Source: an uncultured SAR116 cluster alpha proteobacterium (GTDB taxonomy: Bacteria > Pseudomonadota > Alphaproteobacteria > Puniceispirillales > Marisalimonadaceae). From it: a DNA stretch of 55,356 bases. The notes below the pieces were generated by a model that was not told where the DNA came from, did no database searches, and saw only the letters and a program-made list of their open reading frames with translations. Made by a program: the position numbers and the translations under genes. The stretch lies in the NCBI GenBank assembly GCA_902533695.1, contig CACAMV010000006.1, positions 1-55,356 of the forward strand, given 5' to 3'. Positions 1 to 11,220 of the stretch are shown here, one piece after another. How positions within the stretch are numbered: the stretch's first letter is position 1; every line of letters begins with the position of its first letter.

Positions 1-1
1 A

Positions 2-691
2 AAACCGGAAAATATTGAGGAAGCTTATTTAGCTCAGAATTTTTTCCATGATAATATAGGAAGAGGTGTCTTAGGTGGTTATAAAATTGCTTTAGCATCG
101 AAAGTTCAACAAGAACTATGTGGTATAGACCATCCCATTGCTGGTGGTATTTTCAAAGATGAAATTTACAACTCACCGTCAGAAATTAATATAGATAATT
201 TTTATGGGCTTGGTTTAGAGTTTGAATTAGCAATGGAGATCTCACAAGAAATAACAAATGATATGGGTTCTTTTGATAAAGAGAATATAAAACAATATAT
301 ATCCAATATTTATGCAGCCTTTGAAATGATAATAGACAGAGATGCTAATTATAATGGTATAGACCCTTATAGTATGGTTGCTGACAATGCTTGGTGTGGT
401 GGCATTGTGCTTGGCAATCCTATTCAAGATTGGAAAAAAGTTAATTTTGAAGAACAAAAATCTATTTTATATTGGAATGATGAAAAACCTCAAAATGCAA
501 ATATAATTGACTCTAATCCATTTCAGTCGTTAGCTTGGGTTATAAATTTAAAGCTTTCACAAAATTCTGTTATTCCAAAAGGGAGTAAAATAATTACAGG
601 AAGTGTTATCAAAACAAGGGCTCCAAAAAAGGGTGATTCAATAACTTATGAAGTTCCTAATTTATCTTCTGTAAAAATAAAAATTATCTAA
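2..691 (+). CDS. 2-keto-4-pentenoate hydratase-like protein (FAA hydrolase superfamily), 5'-truncated by window edge
   Basis: Frame stays open from nt 2 (KPENIEEAYLAQNFFHDNIGRGVLGGYKIALASKVQQELCGIDHPIAGGIF...) through the listed 233..691 ORF; resembles MhpD/2-keto-4-pentenoate hydratase family. Confidence 0.75.
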   Translation, partial: KPENIEEAYLAQNFFHDNIGRGVLGGYKIALASKVQQELCGIDHPIAGGIFKDEIYNSPSEINIDNFYGLGLEFELAMEISQEITNDMGSFDKENIKQYISNIYAAFEMIIDRDANYNGIDPYSMVADNAWCGGIVLGNPIQDWKKVNFEEQKSILYWNDEKPQNANIIDSNPFQSLAWVINLKLSQNSVIPKGSKIITGSVIKTRAPKKGDSITYEVPNLSSVKIKII

Positions 692-1452
692 ATTAAAAAA
701 TTATAGATAGATTGAACTATCATTTTCCCGCCAGCCAAACTGAAAAAAACCAAAACTATTTTTTTAAAAATCTTTGAGTTAATTCTATCTCTAAACTTCT
801 CTCCTAATTGAAATCCAATTAAAGCAAATATAGAACCTGTAACCCCAAGATAAAGCATCTCCATTTTAAAGACTTCTGTCGAAATATAACCAATTGTTAC
901 TGGAAAACATCCTACTAAAATAAAAAAACCACTAGCATCTACAAATTGCTTTGGAGTTAGATTTTTCATTAAAAGATAGAATGTTATTGGCATGGCCCAC
1001 AAAGAAGTTGCGCCACCTAAAAAACCTGAGAAAGACCCTAAAGAAATTTGCATCAATGTGTCGTTTTTGTTTTTAATTTTGGGATTAAAGCCTAAAAAAT
1101 TTGTTAATACAAAAAATACGACAATTATACCGAATAAAAACCTTATTAAATTATCTCCCAAACTAACAGCATAAAAAGAAGTTATAAGTATAAAAATTAT
1201 CATTAACAAAGCAAAAAACTTATATTGTTTTAAAATTTTTATATGGTTTTCAGCCTTAAAAAATTGCCAAAAATTAGTAATAAACATTGGGATCAAATTG
1301 AGTCCTAAAGCGGCCAAAGGACTTACAAAAAAACTCAATATTGCCATCCCTGTTGTTGGAAGACCAATGCCAATCACTCCTTTTATTGAGCCAGCAATAA
1401 AATAAGTAAAAGCCATTAAAAAAAATAATTCCATTGTTAAAAAGTTCTGCAC
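688..1452 (-). CDS. TSUP (TauE/SafE) family sulfite/organosulfonate exporter-like membrane protein
   Basis: 254 aa, multiple TM segments, TSUP-like N-terminus and [14 protein letters not shown] repeat. Confidence 0.75.
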   Translation of the reverse strand: MQNFLTMELFFLMAFTYFIAGSIKGVIGIGLPTTGMAILSFFVSPLAALGLNLIPMFITNFWQFFKAENHIKILKQYKFFALLMIIFILITSFYAVSLGDNLIRFLFGIIVVFFVLTNFLGFNPKIKNKNDTLMQISLGSFSGFLGGATSLWAMPITFYLLMKNLTPKQFVDASGFFILVGCFPVTIGYISTEVFKMEMLYLGVTGSIFALIGFQLGEKFRDRINSKIFKKIVLVFFSLAGGKMIVQSIYNFLI

Positions 1453-1526
1453 ATTATCTCTATAGTTATAATACTAAGTTAATTATACACATTTCTCATT
1501 TAAATTTATTTAATTATAATATTTTT

Positions 1527-2588
1527 ATGTTAAATAAAATAATGAAGTTAAACCTTGATAAATCAAAACTTTCTTTTTTAGATAGATACCTAACATTATG
1601 GATTTTTTTGGCCATGACTTCTGGGGTTGTAGTTGGCAGTTTTGCTAATAATGTTCCAAAATTTTTAAACTCATTTAATTATAGTGATACTAATATTCCG
1701 ATCGCAATTGGACTAATTGTTATGATGTACCCTCCACTTGCTAAAGTAAAATATGAAAAACTTTTTGAAGTTTTCAAAGATAAAAAAATCTTAGGTTTGT
1801 CTCTATTTCAAAATTGGATTATAGGACCTACATTGATGTTTTTCCTAGCTATAACTTTTCTTTCAGATAAGCCTGAGTATATGACTGGTATCATTTTGAT
1901 CGGTCTTGCAAGATGCATAGCTATGGTTCTAGTATGGAATGATTTAGCTAAAGGAAGTCCAGAGTATGCAGCTAGTTTAGTAGCTTTTAATTCAATTTTT
2001 CAAATTCTTTTTTTTGCACCTTATGCATGGTTTTTTTTAAAAGTCATGCCAGATCTTCTTGGTTTTGAAGGTCAAATTTTAAATATTTCTATATTTTACA
2101 TATCAAAGATTGTATTTATATATCTAGGAATACCTTTTTTAGCAGGTTATTTAACTAGAATTATATTAATAAAACAAAAAGGTGAAAATTGGTATAATAA
2201 GAATTTTCTACCTAAAATAAGTCCCTTAACACTCTTTGCTCTTCTTTTTACAATATTTGTTATGTTTTCACTGAAAGGTCACGAGATCTTGACCATGCCT
2301 GAGGATGTAATTTTAATATCCATTCCATTAATTATATATTTTATAGTTATGTTTTTTATAAGTTTTGGTTTGAGCAAGTGGACCAGTGTTAATTATGCTA
2401 ATGCTGTATCATTATCATTTACAGCTGCTTCTAATAATTTTGAATTAGCAATTGCGGTATCAATTGCAACTTTTGGTCTTGCCTCTCCAGAGGCTTTTTC
2501 TACTGTTATTGGACCACTGGTAGAAGTCCCTATTCTAATATTGCTAGTATCATTAGCTTTAAAATTTAAAGATAAATATTTTAATTAA
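1527..2588 (+). CDS. Arsenic resistance protein, ACR3/ArsB-type arsenite efflux transporter
   Basis: [23 protein letters not shown]..., [37 protein letters not shown] and [10 protein letters not shown] motifs typical of ACR3; ATG at 1527 preferred over 1434, which overlaps the upstream gene. Confidence 0.85.
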   Translation: MLNKIMKLNLDKSKLSFLDRYLTLWIFLAMTSGVVVGSFANNVPKFLNSFNYSDTNIPIAIGLIVMMYPPLAKVKYEKLFEVFKDKKILGLSLFQNWIIGPTLMFFLAITFLSDKPEYMTGIILIGLARCIAMVLVWNDLAKGSPEYAASLVAFNSIFQILFFAPYAWFFLKVMPDLLGFEGQILNISIFYISKIVFIYLGIPFLAGYLTRIILIKQKGENWYNKNFLPKISPLTLFALLFTIFVMFSLKGHEILTMPEDVILISIPLIIYFIVMFFISFGLSKWTSVNYANAVSLSFTAASNNFELAIAVSIATFGLASPEAFSTVIGPLVEVPILILLVSLALKFKDKYFN

Positions 2589-4041
2589 CTACTTTATGTT
2601 TTAAATTACATGAATTTGCAAAAGCTTTAAATCTTCTTTCAGAGTTATAATCAAACAGTAATTTACCTGATTCATTTAATTTACATACTAAGGTCTCGCC
2701 TTCAAGAATAAATTTCATGGTTTCCAAGTTCTTTGGGTTGCCTGCACTAAAAATGTAACAAAATCTTAGTCCCATACCTATAGTGAAGGCATCTTTTTTT
2801 TTGTCTATGGACAATAAGTTTACAATTTTATTAGAAATTGTTTTTTCCATTTTTAACCCTACATATCTAAAAGAAATAACTAATGCTATCCAAATTCTTT
2901 CATGATGAAGAAGGTTTCTTAATGGTAAAGAAAGTATTTTGTTAACAGCGATTATTCCCTTTAAATCTGTATTTTCATCCCATGCAATATCTAAAAGTTG
3001 ACATGATAATTTGAACAATTTCTTTAAAGAAGGGTCTATTAATTGATCTAATACTGGAAGAAACAATTTTTTAATTTGATTTTGCATTCCAGAAAATCTT
3101 TGATTTTCTATCATATATTTAATAATTGACTGTTTATCGGGGTTCAATGATCTGCCTGGATTTAATTTTGAAATAATCCCATCTCTAATACTTGTGCCAC
3201 TTATAATTATTTTTTTTGGTTCTGCATTAAGAATTACATTTTGCATGATGTTGGATGCATTAGAAATAGTTGACATTCTATTTTCTGGTATGCCAGGAAA
3301 TATCTTTTTTACATCAGACATTTTATCTAATAAAATGATTGCCTTTTCAACATTTAAAGTTAATCCATGGATTAAAAATAAAGGATAATCATAATATTTA
3401 ATATATGCAGAACCTAAACTTCTAAAACTACCTCCCGTTCCATATAGAGGCAAATCTTTTGATTTTTTAATCCATTTTATTTTCTTAATTATATTATAGG
3501 ATTCTTTTTCACTGATAGGAGTAAGGTGACCAATATCTATACTTACAGAATTTTTTATTTTTCCTTTTTTAATCAATATGAGTTCAAGACTTCCACCACC
3601 CAGGTCAACAACTAAACCATTTTTTATAGGCATATTACTCATCAATCCAAGTGCAGCAAGTTCAGCTTCCTCATCTTTACTCAATATTCTAATTTTGGTA
3701 GATAATATTTTTTCCGCAGGCAATACAAATTCTTTACTATTTTTAGAATTCCTGACTGCAGCAGTAGCTATTGGAATGATATGAGATACTCCAATATTTG
3801 TTATTATAATGGAAAAACGTTGCAAAGCTTTTAATGCTTTTGCAATTGATCTAATCGATAATTTTCCTGTTTGAAATAACTTTTCACCTAATTTACAATT
3901 TACCCTTTTATTAAATAGTGGGAAAGGATTTTTCCCAAAATTAGGATAAATCATTAATCTAACGGAATTGGAACCAATGTCTATGATAGCAATATTTCCT
4001 CTTTTATTATCAAAATTTAATTTTAAAACGGTTTTACTCAT
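2581..4041 (-). CDS. ppx: Ppx/GppA family exopolyphosphatase
   Basis: [16 protein letters not shown] and [14 protein letters not shown] motifs; directly downstream of ppk. Confidence 0.9.
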   Translation of the reverse strand: MSKTVLKLNFDNKRGNIAIIDIGSNSVRLMIYPNFGKNPFPLFNKRVNCKLGEKLFQTGKLSIRSIAKALKALQRFSIIITNIGVSHIIPIATAAVRNSKNSKEFVLPAEKILSTKIRILSKDEEAELAALGLMSNMPIKNGLVVDLGGGSLELILIKKGKIKNSVSIDIGHLTPISEKESYNIIKKIKWIKKSKDLPLYGTGGSFRSLGSAYIKYYDYPLFLIHGLTLNVEKAIILLDKMSDVKKIFPGIPENRMSTISNASNIMQNVILNAEPKKIIISGTSIRDGIISKLNPGRSLNPDKQSIIKYMIENQRFSGMQNQIKKLFLPVLDQLIDPSLKKLFKLSCQLLDIAWDENTDLKGIIAVNKILSLPLRNLLHHERIWIALVISFRYVGLKMEKTISNKIVNLLSIDKKKDAFTIGMGLRFCYIFSAGNPKNLETMKFILEGETLVCKLNESGKLLFDYNSERRFKAFANSCNLKHKVVN

Positions 4042-4051
4042 CTGTTAATTG

Positions 4052-6163
4052 CTATTTAACAATTTTGGATAGACTTCCCTGGCCAGAAAGACTTAGATTA
4101 TTCATAAAGTAAGTATGTGCACAGAAATTTTCATCATTGTTTAACTTTATATATTGTCCTTTTTCATTTAATTGCCAAGAGTTTTTAAAATCATTTATTA
4201 GTGCGGGTAAAACTTGATTTAGAATCTGACTTCTAACTGTGGGATTTTGTAAAGGTACAAAAGCTTCAACTCGATTGTATAAATTTCTGGGCATAATATC
4301 AGCCGAAGACATGAAAACTTCATTTTTTATAGATTGAAACTTGCCTCCATTTGCAAAAACATAAAATCTACCATGTTCTAAAAACCTTCCTATTATAGAC
4401 CTTACAATTATGTTTTCAGACAAGTTTTTTACATTAGGCCTTAAACAACATATTCCTCTAACAATCATAAAAACTTTAACACCTGCTTTTGAAGCTTCAT
4501 AAAATTTTTCTATCAATTTTTGGTCAATAATTGCATTACATTTTAACCATATTCCTGCCGGCTTACCCTTTATCGCAGAATCGATTTCTAAATCTACTTT
4601 CCTGTTTAACCATTGAAACGAATAATTAGGTGAGATTATAATTTTTTTCAATTTTTTAGGTTGAACGTAGTTAGTTAGAAAATTAAAAACTTTTCTAGCA
4701 TCATCACAAAAATCTTCGTCTGCTGTAAAAAAAGAAAAATCTGTATAAATCTTTGCTGTTATTGGATGATAGTTTCCTGTTCCATAGTGTGCGTAAGAAA
4801 CTAATTTTTTATTTTCTTTTCTTGTTACCAAACTTAATTTTGAGTGAACTTTTAAATCTACTAAACCATAGGCAACTTTTATCCCTGACTTTTCTAAATT
4901 TCTGGCCAATTGAACGTTATTCTCTTCATCAAATCTAGCTTTTAGCTCTATTACTGCTATTACTGACTTACCTAATTCAGCAGCTTTAATCAAAGCCTCA
5001 ACAATAGGTGATTCTGGGGTCGTTCTATATAAAGTTTGTCGAATATTTAAAACATTTGGGTCAATTGCAGCTTGATTTAAAAAACTTACTACTACATCAA
5101 AACTCTCAAATGGATGATGGACAATAATATCTTTGTTTTTAATTGCTAGAAAACAATCTCCATTGAAATCATATATTCTTTGAGGAAACCTTGGAACAAA
5201 AGGTTTATAAAAATATGACTTATTAAAATGTTTTAGTAATTCAGAAAAGTCGGCTAAATCTATGAATTCATCAGTTTTATGGATTTTTGAACTATTTAAA
5301 TTAAATTCTTTCATAAATAATTTCTCAGAAGAATTTGATAAACTCTTTGAAATTTCTAAAAAAACAACTTCACCTCTTTTTCTTGCCCTTAAAGCAGTCT
5401 CAAATTGACCAATCAAATCATCAGCTTCGTCATCAATTTCAATTTCAGAATCTCTTAATACCCTAAACATACTAGAGTTTTTTAATTTATAACCTGGATA
5501 TATCATATCCAAAAACTTAATAATTAAGTTTTCTAAAAGTACGTATTTTTGTTTATCACCTGGAAGTCTTATAAACCTTTCAATATTTTTTGGCAAAATC
5601 AACAGTGAATTAACACTTTTACCATTCACATTTTCCATCTCTAAAAACAATCCTTTACCTTGATTGCTGATGAAAGGAAATGAATGAGCCGGATCTAAAG
5701 ATGTCGGGGCTAACAAAGGCAAAATATTTTCAATATAATATTTTTTTAGCCACACATTCTCTTTCTTATTAAGATTTTTATCATCAAATATGTGAATTTC
5801 TTTTTTTTTAAATTTATTAATTATCTCATGTAAATATTCATTCTGGTATTTTTTTAATAACTTTGTGAAATAAAATATTTGTTTCATCAATTCGTCTATT
5901 CTCTTGCCTGTATGAGGAATAGTTTTGAACTTTTTAGCTATTAACTGTTGAAGCCCAGCAACTCTGACCATATAAAATTCATCGAGATTATTACAACATA
6001 TTATTAAAAAATTTAGCCTTTCAGCCAGAGGAATTTCAGGGTTAGAAGCTGTTTTTAAAACCCTTTCATTAAAAGAAAGCCAACTCAATTCTCTATCAAA
6101 ATAAATTTCATTTTGATCTTTAGAATATAACAATTCTTGAGTTGTTAATTTTGATTCCAACAC
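4052..6163 (-). CDS. ppk1: Polyphosphate kinase 1
   Basis: 703 aa; FDRELSWLSFNERVL, YAHYGTGNYHPITAKIYTDFSFFT, IVRSIIGRFLEHGR. Confidence 0.95.
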   Translation of the reverse strand: MLESKLTTQELLYSKDQNEIYFDRELSWLSFNERVLKTASNPEIPLAERLNFLIICCNNLDEFYMVRVAGLQQLIAKKFKTIPHTGKRIDELMKQIFYFTKLLKKYQNEYLHEIINKFKKKEIHIFDDKNLNKKENVWLKKYYIENILPLLAPTSLDPAHSFPFISNQGKGLFLEMENVNGKSVNSLLILPKNIERFIRLPGDKQKYVLLENLIIKFLDMIYPGYKLKNSSMFRVLRDSEIEIDDEADDLIGQFETALRARKRGEVVFLEISKSLSNSSEKLFMKEFNLNSSKIHKTDEFIDLADFSELLKHFNKSYFYKPFVPRFPQRIYDFNGDCFLAIKNKDIIVHHPFESFDVVVSFLNQAAIDPNVLNIRQTLYRTTPESPIVEALIKAAELGKSVIAVIELKARFDEENNVQLARNLEKSGIKVAYGLVDLKVHSKLSLVTRKENKKLVSYAHYGTGNYHPITAKIYTDFSFFTADEDFCDDARKVFNFLTNYVQPKKLKKIIISPNYSFQWLNRKVDLEIDSAIKGKPAGIWLKCNAIIDQKLIEKFYEASKAGVKVFMIVRGICCLRPNVKNLSENIIVRSIIGRFLEHGRFYVFANGGKFQSIKNEVFMSSADIMPRNLYNRVEAFVPLQNPTVRSQILNQVLPALINDFKNSWQLNEKGQYIKLNNDENFCAHTYFMNNLSLSGQGSLSKIVK

Positions 6164-6291
6164 ATTCCTCTATCGGAAATCTAAAGACTTTAAATGACAT
6201 GTTTAACTTAAACTCATCAACTTATCATTTAAAGCATTTAAAAAATTAGTATAGCAAACAATATTACTATTTTATTACATTATAAAATATT

Positions 6292-7053
6292 TTACATTAC
6301 CTTCCCAGCAGTCCATCCTCCATCTACAACAAGAATAGAACCGGTACAGAAACTGGCTTCATCACTTGCCAAAAACATAACCGCATTAGAAACCTCAGAA
6401 GGATTGCCAACCCTTTTCATAGCATGAATATTTTTTATTCTTTCAGCTACTTGCTCATCTTGAAAATACCTCTCTGTCAAAGGAGTCTTAATAACACCTG
6501 GCCCGACTGCATTAACTCTTATGTTATGATCCGCTAAATCTATTGCTAGCTGTTTGGTTAACCCTACAGTAGCATGCTTTGAAGTTGTATATGCGCATCT
6601 GGAATTTGCTGCACTAATCCCTAAAGTTGAAGCTGTTATAACAATATTTCCTGGTTTTTTCTGCTTAACACACATTTTTGCAAATGTTTGTGCGGTAAAA
6701 AAAACACCATTCACATTAACATCAATAACTTTCTTCCAATCTTTTACATCTAATTCTAAAGCTGATTTTATTTCTCTAATGCCTGCATTACAAAAAGCGA
6801 CATCAATTCCGCCAAACCTATCTTTTACTTTTTCCATAATAGACTGAGTATCGAAAATATTAGTAACATCTAGTTGATATGGCTCAGCTTGACCTCCGCT
6901 TTTCTTGATTTCATCCGAAACTTTTTTAGCCATTCCAATATCAATGTCAGTTACAGCTATAGAAGCACCCTCTTTTGCAAAACTCAAACAAGCATCATGC
7001 CCAATCCCACCTGCTGCACCTGTAATAAATATTATTTTATCTTTGAATCTCAT
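6292..7053 (-). CDS. SDR family oxidoreductase
   Basis: TGAAGGIG, NAG, YTTSK and FCTGSILVVDGGWTA motifs. Confidence 0.9.
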   Translation of the reverse strand: MRFKDKIIFITGAAGGIGHDACLSFAKEGASIAVTDIDIGMAKKVSDEIKKSGGQAEPYQLDVTNIFDTQSIMEKVKDRFGGIDVAFCNAGIREIKSALELDVKDWKKVIDVNVNGVFFTAQTFAKMCVKQKKPGNIVITASTLGISAANSRCAYTTSKHATVGLTKQLAIDLADHNIRVNAVGPGVIKTPLTERYFQDEQVAERIKNIHAMKRVGNPSEVSNAVMFLASDEASFCTGSILVVDGGWTAGKVM

Positions 7054-7120
7054 TTAAGCTACCTCCATAATAATTAATTCCTATAACTTATATTTTTAAA
7101 TTAACTATAAGAGGTTATCT

Positions 7121-7507
7121 ATGTCATGTGAACATTTAATATTTAACGATGGTCCAGAAAGAGTAGGACCTTTTAGTCACGCTGTTAAAGCTGGGGGGTT
7201 TTTATTTGTAACAGGACAAATGCCTACTTTCCCAAAAGATCCCAAAAAAATTGTTTCTAATGACGTGGAATTACAAACCCATCAAGTTATGGAAAACTTA
7301 TTAAATGTTTTAAATAAATCAAAAGTCAGTTGGGAAAATATTGTATTTGTAAGAATGTATTTGGTTAATTTTCAGGACTTTGACAAAGTTAACAAAATTT
7401 ATAAAACTTATTTTGCTAAAGATAAATTACCTGCTAGAACATGTATTGGTGTTACTGGGTTAGCAGTAGGATCTTTAATTGAAATAGATTTAATTGCGAA
7501 AATTTAA
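7121..7507 (+). CDS. RidA family protein (YjgF/YER057c/UK114)
   Basis: GPFSHAVKAGGFLFVTGQMP...PARTCIGVTGLAVGSLIEIDLIA. Confidence 0.9.
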   Translation: MSCEHLIFNDGPERVGPFSHAVKAGGFLFVTGQMPTFPKDPKKIVSNDVELQTHQVMENLLNVLNKSKVSWENIVFVRMYLVNFQDFDKVNKIYKTYFAKDKLPARTCIGVTGLAVGSLIEIDLIAKI

Positions 7508-7513
7508 AACTTT

Positions 7514-8221
7514 ATGGATTCTAAAACTTATTCTCCTATTAAAGCAGGTTTAAAACAAGGCTTTGGCCTTCCAGGTGTTGGTATGGGTTCGGCAATGTTA
7601 GGATTTGGTGCTCTAGCTAATGAAAATGGTCTCGATATATTTATTGGTCTGTTATCCATGTTATTTTTGTGGAGCATGCCGGCAATGTTAATTTTCGCTA
7701 CTTTAATAATTTCTGGTTCTTCTTTTTTTTTAATGTTTTTTACTATATTACTTGCAAATGTAAGAACCCTTTTTATGGTTCTTTCTGCTGCTTTGATTAT
7801 GGATTTTAAAAATAAAAGAATATCCTTTTTAGAAAAATTATTTTGGGCCCAATGGGTTAGTCCTACCGGATGGACAATAATTTCTTCAAATATTGAAAAA
7901 GTAAAAAAAGAAGATTTATTCACTTACTTTAAAGGTATAAGTGTTGGTTTAGTTTCTATGTGCATAATAGGTTTGTCAATCGGTTATTATTGCTTAGAAC
8001 ATATTCCTAAAATTCTAATTGCTATTCCAATTTTTTTTATTCCACTTTGGTTAATTATTTTGATGCTTCACGCCAAAGGAACCTTTTACAAAACTTCAAT
8101 ATTTTCTAGCGGGTTTTATTTATTTTTCCTTTATCCATATATAGAAAATTTAAGCATAATTTTAGCAGGATTTTTATCTGCTTGTACTGGTTTTATAATT
8201 GAAAGGATTTTAAAGAAGTGA
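7514..8221 (+). CDS. AzlC-family branched-chain amino acid exporter large subunit-like protein
   Basis: AGLKQGFGLPGVGMGSAMLGFGALA...LLANVRTLFMVLSAAL; followed by AzlD-like ORF with GTGA overlap. Confidence 0.75.
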   Translation: MDSKTYSPIKAGLKQGFGLPGVGMGSAMLGFGALANENGLDIFIGLLSMLFLWSMPAMLIFATLIISGSSFFLMFFTILLANVRTLFMVLSAALIMDFKNKRISFLEKLFWAQWVSPTGWTIISSNIEKVKKEDLFTYFKGISVGLVSMCIIGLSIGYYCLEHIPKILIAIPIFFIPLWLIILMLHAKGTFYKTSIFSSGFYLFFLYPYIENLSIILAGFLSACTGFIIERILKK

Positions 8222-8565
8222 ATTTGTCTATAGATAATCCAAATGTATTACTTATGTTAATCGTTGCAACTCTTGGAATTTTATCATGGAGATATTTAGG
8301 AATTATTTTATTTAAAAAAATAGAGCCGGATAGCACGGTTGCAAAATTTGTAAATGCTATTGCTTATGGAATGACTACTGCAATAGTATTCAAAATGATT
8401 TTTTTCCCAAATAGTGCAATAAAACTTTTGCCATTTTTTGAAAGAGTAATGCCATTTTTTCTGGGAATAATAGTTTTTATAATATTCCCTAAAAAACCAA
8501 ATTTAGCACTGATCACAGGAATAGGTTCTTTTGCTTTGACAATTTTTTATCAAAATTACTTATAA
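8218..8565 (+). CDS. AzlD-family small subunit-like membrane protein
   Basis: 115 aa, 3-4 TM helices, GTG start overlapping the azlC-like stop (GTGA). Confidence 0.7.
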   Translation: MNLSIDNPNVLLMLIVATLGILSWRYLGIILFKKIEPDSTVAKFVNAIAYGMTTAIVFKMIFFPNSAIKLLPFFERVMPFFLGIIVFIIFPKKPNLALITGIGSFALTIFYQNYL

Positions 8566-8574
8566 TAAAATTTT

Positions 8575-9738
8575 TTATTGAACCAATTGTTTTGCAATTA
8601 TAATTTTTTGCAATTCGTTGGTACCTTCTCCTATAGCTAAAAGAGGGGCATCTCTATAATATCGCTCTATGTTATATTCTGGGGAATAGCCAAATCCTCC
8701 ATGTATTCTCATCGCTTCAGTAGCATTAAATAATGCTGTCTCCGTTGCATGCAATTTAGCCATGCCTGCCTGAAGATCTGATCTCTTTCCGCTGTCATAA
8801 GCTTTAGCGGCTTGTTCGGTCAAAAGTCTGGAAGCCTCCAATCTTGTTGCCATTTCAGCTAATTTAATTTGGATAGATTGATGCTGAGAAATTGGTTTAC
8901 CAAAAGTTTTTCTGACTTTTGAATATTCTATTGAATCTTCTAATGCTGCTCTGCCTAAGCCAACTCCTCTAGCTGCCACATTAATTCTTCCTAATTCTAA
9001 ACCTGATAAAATCTGCTGAAGCCCTTTACCTTCTTCTTTACCTATCAAATTTTCCAAAGGTACTTCTATCTGATTAAGTTGAACTTCACCAGTATCTATA
9101 CCTCTATAACCTAGTTTTTTTAATTTTTTAGCGACATATCCTGATTTTTTTTCAACAAGAATTAAACTCATCCCTTTATGCGGTGGACTAATTTCAGAAT
9201 TAGTCTTTGCAAGAACAGCTAACACATCTCCTTGAACAGAGTTAGTAATCCAAGTTTTACTACCATTTATTGTATAGGATTGATTATTCTTTATTGCTTT
9301 AGTTTTTATTGATTGTAAATCTGTTCCACAATCAGGTTCTGTCAGAGCAATCCCACCCCTTAATTCACCTGAAGCAAATTTTGGTAGATAATTCTCTTTC
9401 ATTTCATCAGTTCCGTGTTTTTCAACGGCTGCACACATGATCAGATGTGAATTAAAAATCCCTGAAACCGACATCCAAACTGATGAAACATTTTCAACAA
9501 TCTTAGAGTATGTTACAGCAGATAATCCTAACCCCCCATATTCTTGAGAAATAGTAGCTCCAAACAAGCCTAGTTCAGCCATCTTATCTGCTATGTCTTG
9601 AGGGTATTTATCTTCTGATTCAAATTCTTTTACATATGGCTTAACATCTTTTTCTAAAAACTTATCTACACTACCTAAAATTAATTTTTCATCTTCAGTA
9701 ATATTTTTATCTAATTCTCTTAAGGTTTGCTCATTCAT
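8575..9738 (-). CDS. Acyl-CoA dehydrogenase
   Basis: ALTEPDCGTDLQSIKTKA, KTWITNS, RIHGGFGYSPEYNIERYYRDAPLLAIGEGTNEL. Confidence 0.92.
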   Translation of the reverse strand: MNEQTLRELDKNITEDEKLILGSVDKFLEKDVKPYVKEFESEDKYPQDIADKMAELGLFGATISQEYGGLGLSAVTYSKIVENVSSVWMSVSGIFNSHLIMCAAVEKHGTDEMKENYLPKFASGELRGGIALTEPDCGTDLQSIKTKAIKNNQSYTINGSKTWITNSVQGDVLAVLAKTNSEISPPHKGMSLILVEKKSGYVAKKLKKLGYRGIDTGEVQLNQIEVPLENLIGKEEGKGLQQILSGLELGRINVAARGVGLGRAALEDSIEYSKVRKTFGKPISQHQSIQIKLAEMATRLEASRLLTEQAAKAYDSGKRSDLQAGMAKLHATETALFNATEAMRIHGGFGYSPEYNIERYYRDAPLLAIGEGTNELQKIIIAKQLVQ

Positions 9739-9762
9739 AAAAATTTCCTTTAATATTTTTTA

Positions 9763-11136
9763 TTAGTTACTTAATTCAAATAAAGATTTTATTGAGTTAG
9801 CATTATCAATTCTTAGCATGAACTTTTTAAGTTCATCTGACTTGCCTTCAGACAAATAAGGGCTAGTAAGTCCATCAAACTTATCTTCAAACTCTTGATC
9901 AGTCATAAAATTCTCTGGATCACCTTTTGGAATTTTTACAAACTTTTCATACACCTTTCCAGAAACTTTAATTTTAACATTTGCACTCATGTATTTAGGA
10001 CAACATTCCTCAGCCTGTTTATCTTGAGAAACATTAACCTTTTTACAGAGATCTAAAATATCCTCATTTTTCAAATTTAATTTGTAATCATCCCAAGTAA
10101 AGCTACCATTCTTCAAAACTAAAGCAGCACAAAAAGGCATTGAGAACTGACCATCAACTACATTTTCTGGATTTTGTTTTTCTTCAAGAGGACATCCTAT
10201 AATATTTAACGCAGTCTCTGATAAACCAACGTCAACGTCTTCTAAATCATTAATATGAAAATTTATTTCTTTTTTTAATTCTAATAAACCATCAATCGCA
10301 GCATGACTGTACCTGCAAGATGGATAGGGCTTGACACCTAGGTTTAAAGTTTCAAATTTTTCTCCAAGTCCTTCTAAAGCTTTTGATAAATCTCCACCAG
10401 AAACAAAAGAATTAAGGTATCCCCACTTTCCTTCAAATGCTTCTTTCGGCCCCTTAAAACCTTCGCCTGCTAATATAGCTGAATTTAGTCCATTTTGTGC
10501 CGCTTGCCCAACATGAGATCTTTTTGTCCAAGAGCCGTCATTCAAAAACTGCATTGAGCCAGAAGACTGACTTAATGCTATTCCAAAAGCAGAAATGAAT
10601 TGTTTCTTACTCAAACCAACAATGTAACCAGCAGCAGCTGCAGCGCCAAAAATACCACAAGTTGCAGTTGGATGAAATCCTCTCTTATAATGAGCTGAAG
10701 AACCGCCTGCAAGACCTAATCGTATCTGTATCTCATAACCTAACACGCAGGCTGTAATCAATTCTTGTCCTGAACAATTCTTCATTTGAGCGGCTGCAAA
10801 AGCGGAAGCTAAAATTGGTGCACTAGAGTGAAGTGATGCTTCAGCATGAGTATCATCAAAATCCAATGAATGGGCCAAAGTACCATTTATTAATGCAGCT
10901 GCACTTGGAACATATTTACTCTTGTCTGAAAAAACTTGGCAATTTCCATTATTTAAATCAAGTTTATTTACAGCTGAAATAAGACTGTTTGTAGACTCAA
11001 CATCATGCCTAGCCCTTATAATTATGCCTACTGTATCTAATATTAAAAGTTTTGCTCTCTTTACCACTTTCTCAGGAAGTATTTCAAATTTTATTTTTTC
11101 ACAAAATTCTGCCATTGTTTCAGTTACATTTTTCAT
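9763..11136 (-). CDS. MmgE/PrpD family protein (paralog 1)
   Basis: HSLDFDDTHAEASLHSSAP, RGFHPTATCGIFGAAAAAG, SWTKRSHVGQAAQNG. Confidence 0.9.
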   Translation of the reverse strand: MKNVTETMAEFCEKIKFEILPEKVVKRAKLLILDTVGIIIRARHDVESTNSLISAVNKLDLNNGNCQVFSDKSKYVPSAAALINGTLAHSLDFDDTHAEASLHSSAPILASAFAAAQMKNCSGQELITACVLGYEIQIRLGLAGGSSAHYKRGFHPTATCGIFGAAAAAGYIVGLSKKQFISAFGIALSQSSGSMQFLNDGSWTKRSHVGQAAQNGLNSAILAGEGFKGPKEAFEGKWGYLNSFVSGGDLSKALEGLGEKFETLNLGVKPYPSCRYSHAAIDGLLELKKEINFHINDLEDVDVGLSETALNIIGCPLEEKQNPENVVDGQFSMPFCAALVLKNGSFTWDDYKLNLKNEDILDLCKKVNVSQDKQAEECCPKYMSANVKIKVSGKVYEKFVKIPKGDPENFMTDQEFEDKFDGLTSPYLSEGKSDELKKFMLRIDNANSIKSLFELSN

Positions 11137-11220
11137 GTTTAAACCTGTTATTAAAAATATTATTTATTTCATCATAAAATAAATTATAATGATTTTTTAA
11201 ATTTATTGAATTTATTTATT

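Noticed and set aside
242-457. Reverse-strand 71-aa ORF inside the hydratase gene
   Set aside because: Fully antisense to a well-supported CDS; low-complexity translation.
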